Assembly (NCBI GenBank): GCA_024349245.1
Contig: JALDNG010000407.1
Location: forward strand, 186,001-250,000
DNA from: Neodontobutis hainanensis
Taxonomy: Eukaryota > Chordata > Actinopteri > Gobiiformes > Odontobutidae
DNA: 64,000 nt
Reading direction: 5' to 3'
The notes beneath the pieces were generated by a model. That model saw only the letters and a list, made by a program, of their open reading frames with translations. It searched no databases and was not told where the DNA came from. Numbering within the stretch: the stretch's first letter is position 1; each line of letters opens with the position of its first letter. Made by a program: the position numbers and the translations under genes. Shown here piece after piece: positions 25,431 through 37,817 of the stretch.

Positions 25431-27222
25431 AGCATCAGAAAGGATAAAAGTATGAGTTTAATTTTATAATGTGAACTAAATCGCTCTTTAAGTATTTCTT
25501 AGATTAAGGAAAAACAATAACTTTCTTGAAGATACCGGTATTTTTAATGAGTGATTTTGTGTAACTTTATTTTGATTTTCAAGTCCAACTTATAAAAATT
25601 TTTCTTAATTTATTTTGAATTTTTGAAATCAACATTCCTCCTAAATTTGTAATTTTAAAATTTATTTTTCATCAATTTAACAACCTACTATCTTTAATTT
25701 GGATGATTAATTTTGACGATAAATTTTATTTTATGTTAAAAACTAAGCGTCGAATTTTATTAGTTTTTACCAATATAAACTCTGATTGTGACTGAATAAA
25801 AAGTGAAACCATCGTTGTTAGTCAACTTTTATTGTTCTTTCTCCACACCTAGAATACTTTCGAGAATTAATCGCACTTAAGATTTAGAAAATTTTCAAAT
25901 ATAGTTTTAAAATGTAGAAATGACAATAATTTGATACAATCATGAACGCGCAGAATCATAATCGATACTTTTTATGTATGAAACGATAAAAAGTCAAAAA
26001 TACGTATTAAAGATATAAAATTTTTTAATCTACAAATAATAAAATTTTGGATTTTTTCGTTTGCATAACTTGATTAGAAGACAGTTTCAGTTCGACATTG
26101 TTTATTGAAAAATAATTTTGGTTGAATCAATAAATTATATCCATTTTTTAAATATTTAGGCCATCCCGAGTTTTAACCATTACTATGAAAAGCGCTTATA
26201 TGTATAAATCATGTAATTTTACCACGATGGTTTCAACTCAATATTTTTTCTCACCAGACAAATTAGTCAATATTTTCGAAAATAATATACATGATCGATT
26301 TTAAAGCCAAAGTGTAGTTGCAGTTGATTTGAGGGTTAAAACAAATATTTATATTTTAAATATCAAACCAAAAGTTGCTAACTTACGAAAAGTTGAACTT
26401 AAGTATTCAACCTATACTCATTCCCTATTTAAGGAAAATGAAAAACTAGCAGTTTGTTAGAATTGAATATAGTGTTGTGAAAACAAGCCATGTAACTATA
26501 AGTTACGAAGACATTTAAATTGTTAGTTTAGAGTTTGCCCATTTTGTGCACCGATTGAATCAGAATCAAATTCTTATGCTTCATTTCAAATGATGTATTT
26601 GTTGACTTCACACGGGATTTTAGGACAAAATTGTACTCACGTATACTTTGACGTCTAAATTTAATTTTTACTTCACACTATTATCTGAAATTTATTTCAA
26701 ATAAATTACGATAGCCTGAATCAAGATATCTTTAATTTGTTTGAAAACGAGTATCTGCTTTTCAATATTATACCATATGGTGTCTTGATAATCTCACAGA
26801 GTTGGACGAATTTCTGAAATATTTCCGACACTGTCAAAAACTGTTTCGTTAAATATATTGAACCACCAGAAGTTTTAACACTTCAAACGGTCTCGGGTTC
26901 TAATTTTCGATAATACTTGCATGTTTCATCTGACAACGTTTTTGACGATTTTTATGAGTATGTGTAACTTTTAAATAACATGAGAAAAGGGCAGATACTT
27001 TTCTCTATTTCATTTTCTGAATTGAACTTAACTCTACATAGTTGGAGTTATCCATCTTGTCCCAATATTTAAAAGGAGAAAACTGTAATTTTAGACAACT
27101 TTATGACGAAGGTTTTATAAACTATAAAACGAAGTTTAACGCGTATTTACGAAACATGCTACTTTTGAAAAAATAATTATTTCGAATATTTTTAAGCAAG
27201 ACAAATGAATTGTTAAGCGTGC
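25431..27222. other. AT-rich spacer
   Basis: No gene, RNA or element supported. Confidence 0.5.
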
Positions 27223-29102
27223 TTATTTTCCCCGAAAAGGTGTGTATTGGTTCTTTTTTGCGACTTCTGAATAATTAATGGGGATATTTGATACTTTTTT
27301 CATAATTGATAAGAAAACATTGTAAATTACTTGTGAGTTATCGTTGTCGATCTCAAAGAAGTTAACTGCTGATAACTTGAGAAAAACCTTTTCCGTTGTC
27401 TGTTATATCATTTAAATCCTTTTTGAAGGCATCGGAATTGTTCAACGACAGGGTATTCACGAGAACGACCATTGAAAACTTTGTTAAAGACAACTAAACA
27501 TCTTTAAGTTTCGATTTAGACATTTCTTTTTTGAGACACTTGGCGTAGGTGATACTTGAATTCTCGGCAGCGTCGACAACCAGAATTAAAGCCTTTAATT
27601 TATTTTTAAGTACGTCTAGGATGTGATAGCAGTAGCTATTAATCCGAGGGACAACTGAGGACTGAACATAAATATACAATATCAATAAAGCTATAAAACT
27701 AATAAAAATTATTTCGGCGGATTAACGCTTTTAATAATCTCAATATGAAAGGAATGTTGACATCGAAAACCCCCAAAAATATTTTATTAAATCCTGCCAT
27801 AAAGTTAGACGAATATTTTGAACCAGCGAGAATTTCTTACGCTATATTAAGATACAACAAATACTTTTCACAAAGATGAAGTGTATTTTGTAAATTTCAC
27901 CTTATTTTAAAATTAATTAAGAATATTTTGAAAGAATATTGCCATGAGCGTCATTCTGAAAAAGTGAGGAGCTACATTTTTTAAAATTCGAACATGCACC
28001 GCGCAGCAAACCAAACTTATATCACGATTTGATCTCGCATAAAAGAGAAGGAAGGTATAAAAATGATTCAAACCTGGGACCGAAACCAATGTTGACCGCC
28101 TCGATTCAGCGCGTCGTGTTAAAACAGTCGCCTAAAATAAAACGCTTAAAATTCTCATGAGTATAGTTGAGGAAAATAAGAGTAAAAACCAAACAATTTA
28201 ATTCCGATAAAAAATTAACAAGCCGTGTCAATTAATGAATGATTAGATTGTTGTTAAATTTTAAATTTAATCGAAATGTAAGAAAAATATTTTGAAAGGT
28301 AGGAAATACATGGCAGATAACTTACAGCGCAGTTGCATGCCTACCAGAAAATTTATAACAATTCTTTTATGGTAGATTCTACCGAAGTATTGATATCTCA
28401 TAATATATCGATCGAAAATATAAGAGTACAACAATATATTATTTTCGATTCAATTGGATGAAATGAGTTATGAAACTATTTAAAATTTAATTGAGTAATA
28501 TACGGAACTGAATGATCCAGTCGCCTCTCGATTTAAAGATTAAAGTTAAATATATCTATTGATAAAATATAACAAGATAGCTTGTTTTTTATTCGAACTG
28601 AATAAAATTGACTATTCTAGCTTTTAAAGTATTTAAAATTCAGTATTTTCCAGAAGAACAGAAAAAGTGATTTAAGTATCGTGCGGAATGAAGCAATAAA
28701 AGAAATTCCAGAAATAGATGTCGACTATCAACATTTTCCGATTATCTTATGCATTAATATAAACATCAACTTTATCATATCACATCAAATTTTCATTTAA
28801 TTGTATTTTTAATATCATCTTTATAAATACGCCCTTCTTCGATAAATTATTAAGTTCCAAAATTCAATGTTGAAATACCTCTGAAGAAAATTTAAATATC
28901 CGAACTCTTTCGACCTTTTTTGATTCCTTAACCGTAAAAATTGCTTCATATATGTCCGTCGTATTTTTTGACTGTTTGTAACGAAGTGCAAAATTACTTC
29001 AAAATTTCTATCCGTGTCGGGTTTTATTTGATTAAGGATCATTGATTTTAACTTTTCTGAATCACCAAAAATTCCTATTTTTAATATCTTTGAAGGTGCC
29101 AT
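27223..29102 (-). CDS. kappaB-Ras-like small GTPase homologue with eroded nucleotide-binding motifs
   Basis: Spliced frame of 570 nt gives 189 aa, close to the roughly 190 aa of kappaB-Ras (NKIRAS) proteins. ATG 29102-29100, TAA 27225-27223. Introns: 28997-28972 (26), 28878-27662 (1217), 27613-27593 (21), 27499-27479 (21), 27376-27352 (25), all phase 0. Similarity to kappaB-Ras runs the whole length: TTDIYEAIFTVKESKKVERV matches the ED-Y-A-VET region, and ALILVVDAAENSS...CLKKEM matches its FVLVYSVNN...LLKKEI. The Ras fold positions are poor: the P-loop reads GDSEKLKS (second Gly replaced by Leu), the DTxG position reads KFSS, and NKxD reads NTLS. It is therefore probably a pseudo-GTPase. kappaB-Ras proteins act as cytosolic regulators of NF-kappaB/Ral signalling; that role here is inference. 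Another Ras-superfamily branch is possible. Confidence 0.75.
27662..28878 (-). other. long (1.2 kb) intron of the kappaB-Ras-like gene
   Basis: Donor GTATTT after ...FKFSSE and acceptor ATGTTCAG join two phase-0 exons across the place where Ras proteins have switch II. The block is AT-rich apart from a patch near 27990-28140 with tRNA-like T-arm words, perhaps a decayed SINE. A short extra exon inside cannot be excluded. Confidence 0.5.
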
Positions 29103-29109
29103 TCCCACG

Positions 29110-32100
29110 CCGCAAAGCCGAATGGGAAAACTTCATCTGTTTAAAAATTGTTTTTTCTTTCATTATGTGAAATTTTTTTAATTTTTCCTTTATTAGAAAT
29201 CATCATTTACTATTTGACATAGATCTGTTAGGAGAATTTATTTGTTTATTTTTCCTAAACTGGGGAATCATCATCTAGGTTATGCCAAATTTAATACATT
29301 TTAGCTTGATATTTAATTTTAATTTTTCCTTTATTCATCTGATAAACCGCAGAACTGCACCTCGCCTCATATCTGAAATTCATAAAGCAAACGAGTTATG
29401 ATAAATTAAATAATTTTAAAATCTCTCAGAAATTCATTTAAACCTTATTTTAATTTATTTTAAATAAATGTGCACTTAGTCTGCAAAAGGTTAACATCTG
29501 AAAAACACACAGGCGCACTAATACCACCAGGCGGTTAAAATATTTAATTAAATGACAACTTTTACATTTCAACACACACAAGTTCAAAGAATTCGTTAAA
29601 TTACCCAATTCTCTGGTTGAATTTTTGAAGTTATCGATGTTGGAAAACAGAAAAGTTTATGTATTTCTTTGGGTCTATCTGGAAAAATTTTAAGAAAATA
29701 CATTTGATTAAAAAATATCGCCATTGTTAATAGTATATGGGTATGCGTAATACTTCTCTTAGATTTTCTGAAATAGTGCTTCTTAATTTAAATTAGATCA
29801 GAGAATGAAAACAGAATATAATTGTGAAAATCCTGATAGATTAAATAAAAATGGGAAAATAATATAATTCCGCACACATCACAGATTCTTATAGTATAAC
29901 TATTTAAATTAACCTGGTTGCACTTCGTTCTTAGTCATTTAAAATCAGGCGTTTTAAGAAATTGATTGGCCATTTTACTGACATGAATTAATCATTTAAC
30001 AAATAATATTAAAATTTGAGCAATCAATATTTTAAGTTAACATTCCTGTTTATGGTTTGGAACATAAGTTATAGAAGATTTTTTAGTTCTTTTTATTTTG
30101 ACATTTTGTAAATTCAGCACTTATCTTAAGATTTAAATCTAGATTGGAAATGCATATAAAATTTATCTCTGAAAGTTAAACATAATTTTATCTATAAATA
30201 AATTCTGTTGTAATAAAACGGAGTGAATTTTTAAAGGGATAAGAACTGAATAAATTCAAAACGTTGTAAAAACTTTATTTGATAGACGAATCATCATATA
30301 ATAATCAAAATTTCGCCCCTTAAAATATATCATTAAAGTGGATTCGTTATTATTCAGTGAAGATCGTTCAAAACTCTATTTATGAATAAAATAATAAAAA
30401 ACGCGAAGCACAAATTTTGAACAATAAATTCCATAAATCTAATGTAATCGTTTAAACTCGTTAAATTTTCTATTTAATAGCATTAATTCATAAGATTTCC
30501 AGAAATAAATTCGATATTTGTTATTTCCTTTTCTTCATAAACTAGAGTGGTGAATATTTCAAAATTATTATTTACATTCATTTTGTAGAGAAATTTATCC
30601 CATATATGGTTCGTATCATAATATTTAATCGTATTGTTAATCACACTTATATTTTGAGATAAATATACTCAACGAAAATTTGTAAAATAATGGCTTTTTA
30701 TTTCAAAAATTTGGATCTATCGAGAAATTTAGAGGATATTAAATTCATGGATTTGATTTCGATTTTCTTCCTCATGTAAAATATCTTTTAAAAGCTATTT
30801 ACCAAGTCAACTGATTCAAAATTATATCCCCAATATGTTTGAAAGTCAGTATAACCCTATTCTCAATGTTCGGACGTAAAAATCATTCTCACGTCGTGCA
30901 AAAAATAGGAAAAATATTTTCATGCGATTTAAAATAAAGCTTCTCTAAAGAACATTTTTTCAAAATAACTTTTATATCGAGATCGTCAAGCATATTTAGC
31001 ATCAACGAATAGATCACGAAGTTCAATTTTGTGGTGAATCTATCAACTTCGTGACGGTTAATTTCTGAATTTTATTTATTTAGAACAATTAATTTCGAGC
31101 TACGTTAATTTAATACGAAACCGATGATTTCCCATCTTTTCAATTTTCTCATTTTTAATTCAATATTTTATTGAAAAATAACCAAAGATCAATATGAAAA
31201 TTTTAAAACCATACTCTTTTAATTTAACCTCAATTGAGAGATTTAAGGTTGGTCGTAAATACACCAAACTTAAACTTAAAATAGCAAATATCAAATAGGT
31301 GAATAAACCAAATTTCTTGTTATGCTCACCGTGAAATTTTAAAACTTTTTATCAGATTCATTCACAACTGTGAGAAATCAAACCACAGTTACTAAAGCAG
31401 ATGAACCATGTGAAAATGACCAAACTTTTGATTGAGTTTTCTTTTCTATGGTTGAGTGTTTTTAAAGGTTTGGGTTGATTTTTGAAAAGCGAAGAGGAGA
31501 ATTTAACGACCCATTATTATCATATAATAATGAGACTGCCCTAACTGTGTTTATGAAATTAACATGGTAGAGAAGATTAGGTGATATTCCGAGTCTGCGC
31601 ACTAGACAGAATATAGAAATGATTCTTCTTCTGATGATAACCTTTTTATACAAGCCGTAATTGTTTAAGAAGAATAATTATAGAGCTTAACTAGGACGTC
31701 AACAGACATTTTAATTTTTTTGTGTAATTTACACCATAATGAATTATCCTCATCTGGACGTGTATTTACACTCTTTTCTTTTGAAGAACGATTATATTAT
31801 GATTTCATAGATACAAAATAAATACGCATTTTCAATTAATTTTTCAATAAACTAATTTGTGACTATTTATATTTTTTTATGGAAAACCCTTTAATGATGA
31901 CAACTTCGTTGTTTCTCAATCTAGTCTCAAAAATTATCAAACCGTGTTGTCACCAGAATGAATTAAATAAGCCCAGACCTTAACTCAGTTTTTCAAACAT
32001 CTATTCTCATGATAGAGCATGAGTATACTTATTTTACTCAAATTATTATTGATTTAAATTTTAACCTCAAGCCTCATTTTTTTATATTTTCTGTTGGATA

Positions 32101-35100
32101 TATAAATACTTTAATAAACCATGCTTTTGGCCCGCTATCATTTTGGTGTTTTTAATCAGTTTTTTTAACAAAAAATTCATTAAAATTCTGATTTAGCTAG
32201 AGTTTTAAAAAGAATAAATCAAAAACTATGATAAAATTAATTATCATAACATGGTCAATTTCACGAGGAAAAACATGCGTATCGCCTTGAAACATAAAAT
32301 TCATATTCTATATGTAATTTTTCATTTACTTGTCATTCTTTGTTTATAGTTTGAACTAACCAGTTTCATATTTTTATCTGGAGAGAGCATAAAAGCAATC
32401 TAAGTATAAACATTTAAGGTAACTCCATTGTGTGCTGGTTCGCTTAAGTTATGCATGTCATTCAAAAAAAGAGGAATCTGAAAATTTACTGTTTTAATGT
32501 ATATTCAACAAAACTCCTCTGCTGCACATCGCTCTAATTAAATCCCACACGTTTCATCACTGGCTATGTTAAAGTAACGTTAATCACTTTTTAACAAACA
32601 GCTAAGTTCAAAAAGTCTGTCATAAATTTTGAATTCGATGTCAAAAAATGTGAAAATTAATAAAATTACCGTTCACTATCTCAAAAAAATAGATGGTACT
32701 CTTCAGTACTTTGTATACTACTGTATTTCTTAAAATGATATAAAACTGAAAATAATAAAAATATGTAAAACGCTTTAAGCATAGTCCTTTGCATCTTTTA
32801 AACTCTTTGATGTATATATTCAAAAAATACGAAGGTGAATATGAGCAAAAACCTATAATTTTAATCATTTTTCGGTTTTGGATGTATCCTATATAATTAA
32901 CCGTATGGTAGAATCATAAAATTTACCTTGTTGAAAGAATACTTTCTTTAATGAAGAACAAGATACAAATTAATAACGTCAAAAATTCTTTTGAGATTAA
33001 TAACAACAATGAAGTATATATGAAATTTTCTTTACGGTTAGGAGTCTGCGTGAAAACAACTGAATTCTGCACAACTTAGGATTGTCGAAAGGCACGTGTC
33101 ACCTTTTATTTTAGAAATTAAATTTTTTTAATGAGTAAAAAGGTGATCTCATTTAATTTGGAATAAACAACGAGTAATTTTAAAATTTTAAGTTTAAAGA
33201 TAGGATGAATAACCATCTTATGTTTCGGTAACCCCATTGCTTATAGTTACTCATCATTAATTTTTTCACTTCAACAGTCAATTACTGTCGTGGAAAATTG
33301 CTTAGAAGAGTTACAAGAACTTAATCTACTTCGTTAAATATTAAAATTACATTTCACGTGAAGGATATAAGAAAAACGGTTAAAATCTGAACCGTCTTAT
33401 TTCACAAGAGAAGACGAATTAAATTTAAAAAATATAAAAATTATATATATTTTGAACCATTTCAACAATAAAACATTATCCTGCATTCTGCTAAAATAGA
33501 CAAGAGATTGCAACAATTTAGCGAGTTTATAATATTTTAAAGTGAAAATAACAAATTTATTTTATTAAAAGAGGATATTTTCTTCATCTATTTATTTTTA
33601 TTTGTGTCATTTCAATGTTCATACAACAAATAACTATCGGATGATAAACTAACGCATAATGGATCTTATACCATCATCTTTACAAGTCATATGCGTAGGT
33701 TCATTCCGAGTTTAACTTAAATAGGAAAATTTAGCATATTTGCGAGGCAATTGGGGCTCTAATTACTGTAATGCAATGATTACTTTGAATATTTGGTTTA
33801 TGGGGATTTTTGTATCAGGTTAATCTTTTAAATTAGATCAAAAAGAAGTTTTTTATTTATCTTCAAAGTTAATTCAACAAAAACATAAAATGGTAAACAA
33901 TTGAGATATTCATCTTTTCAAGATTTTTCTATATAAAAATTATTTAACAGTTTCCACTTTATGGATATCTAATTTGACGAGTTTTACAATTCTATTCTCA
34001 TGTTTAAATTAAAGTAACAAACCTTTAAATTTACGCTGAAACACCCTTTTGTAAAGGCTAAAAAACAGCACATTTTTATGTTTACTAACATCTGACACCC
34101 AACCGCAAAACGAAAATTATCATGATAATATTTAAAGATAAAAATTAGTCATGAAAGAATTCAGCGGTTGCGTGCGCACCGAATCAACATTTAAATGACG
34201 ATAAAGCATGCTGAAAGAACAATAGATTTTAATTAACGGAAACTGTAGATTCTCTGAAAATAACACAAATTTAAAATATTTATTACTTGAAACTACTGAG
34301 GATTTTTTTAGTTTTGATAAGGTTTAAGACAACAGCGCATATAAAACATTAATCTTCATAGAAACACGAGAATTAAAGATATTATCCAACTTGATTGCTT
34401 TTAGACATACCTATTTATTTTTGCGTTGCAGAATCTTTATTAGTGTGAGAATGCGCAACAACCTTATTCGAACTTGTTTCCATAAGATTAATCTTTAATT
34501 TTTGGAATTAGAATTAGTGCATAGAAGTAACCGTGCATGAAAATTTACACGTTATCATACATAATATTCTAACTCAACATCCCCCGCTTATAGTTTCATT
34601 TATCTTATGAAACGTAATAATAATGACCTCAATTGGGTTTCTTAGACCATCAATAAACTTTTTTAACTATTTTTTCGGAGCACGCACCCTACTATTGTGC
34701 GGTTTGAGCTCGTTTTTACTTACAAATTTTATGAACTCTTGATATTTCCCAGTATATTCACAACTGATATTTTAGATATCTTTGTAAACATTTAAAAGGC
34801 ATTTTATACGAAACAAATAGTTAATTAGAAAGACGATGATCCCAGAAATTCCATTATTTCTAGTTTTATTAAAATATATATTTTAGGGAATATTTAATTT
34901 AGTTGACATATTTTAAACACGAAATTATATTTCGTATTATTAATCATCCATTCACCTCAACAAAATTTACATGTAATACTTTGATTATGTTAAAAATGGA
35001 AGTTAACTTTAAATTGAATAGCTTGTACTTTTATGTTGTTTACTGAGAGTAAACAGATAAAAAGGCAAAAGTTGAAATTTTCCAAGTAAAGTTATGTTTT

Positions 35101-35577
35101 AAAAGAAAACGTCGAATTTCTTATATCAGACATGCGTTCAAGTACATCTAAACAAAAGACTCAAATCCCTTTTGTTTATATAAAAATAACCAAATAGAAA
35201 TTTAAAATCATCAAAATAATTTTATTATTTAATTTTTAAAGATAGCTTTTTAAAAACTTGCGCAATATTAATATAATTATTAACAAAAAGCAAAAATTAA
35301 AATGCTAAAATATAAGTACTTTAAGATTACAATTAGTTACAGAGTATTAATTTTACTTAATACCAAGATTATACATAATATTAAGTTTAATAAAATGTGA
35401 ATAAGCCTTGAATAAAGGATATATGTGTTATAACGCTGCATTAGGAATGTATAAAAATTAGATTTTAAAAATAATCATCTGAGGCGTCTTCCGATTTAAT
35501 GTTATAAACTTATCGTAGACAGGTTTAAATAGAGCAGGTTTGCTCCACGCCACACACCATATTTTCAATCTTTGAGA
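29110..35577. other. long AT-rich intergenic region
   Basis: More than 6 kb without a supported gene. Short open stretches (31462-31653 -, 32641-32868 -) lack family resemblance and consistent splice sites. Confidence 0.5.
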
Positions 35578-35870
35578 TGGCTCCAAGAAGAAAAAAAAAG
35601 GAAAGATTCCTTGGTACACATTCGAGGATAGCTTTATAAACTTATATAATATATGTTGTGGTGGTATTTTTATGAATTTTCCTTTCAGGATAGAAATTTT
35701 AAGTGACTTATTTTTAATGATTTTTGTTTAGTTGACGATATTTTCGATAAAAGTAAACAGGGAATTATAAGAGTATAACGTGAAACTATTTGCCATGAAA
35801 AACTTCACAATATTTTAAAAGATTTGACGGTTGCGAAAGAGCGTTCTATTTTAGATAAGCAACGATTCCT
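35578..35870 (+). other. possible first exons of a small basic protein, unresolved
   Basis: An ATG at 35578 opens MAPRRKKKERFL. A phase-1 jump to an acceptor TTTGTTTAG near 35732 continues with DDIFDKSKQGIIR, and a later tract reads LTVAKERSILDKQRFLC before a stop. I could not close the whole frame, so this may be a decayed gene or chance. Confidence 0.2.
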
Positions 35871-36147
35871 CTGTTAATACTTGAAAACAAAAATTAATGA
35901 ACTCAGATTATAGTATTAATGAAACTGTAAACTCACAAATTATCGTGAGTGAATGGTGAAAATTCAAAACAAAAAACAAAAAATAAATATAAAATGTATC
36001 ATAAACACAGTGACCATATTCGACAAAAACTGAAAAAGTTAACCGATAAAAATTGCTTTAATTTCAAATCTAATCAAAATACACCCACAAGTGATTACAT
36101 AGGTTTAATGTATTCGGTTTTTTTCGGAATCTAAAAAAACTTAAACT

Positions 36148-37817
36148 ATGTATATAAAACGTAGATATCTTGAGTTTCTTGGAATGTTCACAACACTTGT
36201 TGCGTGTTATGTGTACAGAACAACTCTCTCTCCAACCGTGCTTGTCATGTTTAGACTTCCAGACTCAGGATCCGGAGGTCATGGGGGGTCTTCTGGTCAA
36301 TCTCAAACACATTCCAGTAGTGATGGATGCCCAGCGTCAAATTCAACAAAAAAACTTTCTTTTGTACAACATTGTACTGACTGTTAGACTCCAAGCATAC
36401 CCATGAGCTCTGAACACCAAAGTAAGAGGTTCTTTCAAATCCGTAGGCCAACTGTTGTCTGCATACTTCTATGGATATATGATAACCAATTTCCTTGGAG
36501 CAATCATGGTTCACGAGGTGGGGCCTAGACTCACGATGCTTATTGGAATTGGCGGTTCAACTCTTTTTACTTTCTTAACCGTTCCCGCGTCAAAGATAAA
36601 GGGCTATGAATATCCTCTGATTTTTTCCTGCCGTTTCATTATCGGGTTTTTCTGTGTAATAGTGTCAAGCGTAAAATAGGGTCCTCTGTACTCTAGTATC
36701 CACTCTCTCATAGCCTCGTGGTCTCCTATTCCAGAGTTGACAAGGAACTCGGTCCTTACTCATTCCGGAAATATAGTTGGACTTATAGTGGCGTTTGGTT
36801 TCGGTTATTTCGTTGACATGTCTCCGCAAGCCTGGGAGTATTATCTCTATTTTTGTGGTAGAATACGTGAATAATTTAAGGGTCCCTTGGTATTGTTGCT
36901 TTTATAATTTGGTTTATTTTCGTTTATGATCAACCATGGCTTCATCCTTACATCCAGGATAGTGAAAGAGATTATATCATCGGGTCTATACATCCAGACG
37001 GTATTCCACAGAGAGAAACATTCAGGGTAATGATATTCGATAATATTAGAATATCCCATTTAGGAATATGTTTTCTTGTAAATATCTTTACATCATATGT
37101 ACCGCCCACATGGCTAATAACTTTATTCTTTACGCTTTTCTGACAAACTACGCCAAGTTTCTCAAAGACTACTACAAACTACCCGCATCGACAGTATATA
37201 TTATTTTCATGAAAGGCGAGTGTTTTTTCGATCATTCCTTTCGCCACGAATACAGCATTTCAGGTGGTGGCATCTTTTTCCGTCAACTTTCTGAAGAAGA
37301 TCATTACAAGACCCATTACATTTTATCGAAAATGCGCAGGCGTCGTAGGTAGGACATGTAAAATAGTAAAGGCTTCATAATCGGACCCATTTTTCTTATT
37401 CCCGTTGGATTTCTGGGTGTGATCAGTTCGCCATAGCTGGGGTATTACTGTCACTGGGAATGGGAGGAATCGCGTTCAACCAGCCAGGATTCTTTACCCA
37501 AATCATCGAAATATCGCCTCCACACGCTTCGTTGACGATGGGGTTCTCGAACATGTTGGCCTCCATACCTGGCTTTGTTACTTCAACATTGGTCTACAGC
37601 CTCGTTAATAGCTATGTATTTTGGTTTAAGAATTCAGGGAATCACCCTGGGGTGGCGATACTACTTTGTCATCACTGCATGCTTAACTATGTTCGGAGGA
37701 GCTATTTGGATCCTACTATGCAGTAGTGAAGACCAGCACTGGGGGCACCACAACCCAAACACCAAAGATATGAGCTTGAAGTACGATATTGGAAAGACAG
37801 AAGAAACAGTAGCATAG
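36148..37817 (+). CDS. SLC17-family (sialin/VGLUT/phosphate-type) major facilitator transporter
   Basis: Membrane carrier for organic anions or phosphate. Splicing eight introns gives about 494 aa, the usual family length: 36364-36387 (24), 36422-36446 (25), 36656-36679 (24), 36858-36880 (23), 37027-37049 (23), 37194-37215 (22), 37349-37371 (23), 37616-37637 (22). TM1 carries the family arginine (YVYRTTLSPTVLVM), then a Ser/Asn-rich loop. TM2 has LLSAYFYGYMITNFLGA, followed by HEVGPR (the family's D/E-x-x-G-x-R loop). Then CGPLYSSIHSLIASWSPIPE, VYDQPWLHPYIQDSERDYI, and a final helix GWRYYFVITACLTMFGGAIW. The usual PGG after TM2 reads LGA. Near 37404-37426 one base is missing relative to the family reading GFLGCDQ; alternatively that stretch is spliced out (486 aa). 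Substrate cannot be told from sequence. AATAAA follows at 37867. Confidence 0.92.

Noticed and set aside
27985..28110. tRNA genes or SINE in the long intron
   Set aside because: T-loop-like words occur, but no cloverleaf can be drawn. At most a decayed tRNA-derived repeat, not supportable as a feature.
36148..37817. SLC17 locus as a multiply frameshifted pseudogene
   Set aside because: Each break coincides with a 22-25 nt GT...AG segment whose removal restores both frame and family sequence; random decay would not do this eight times.
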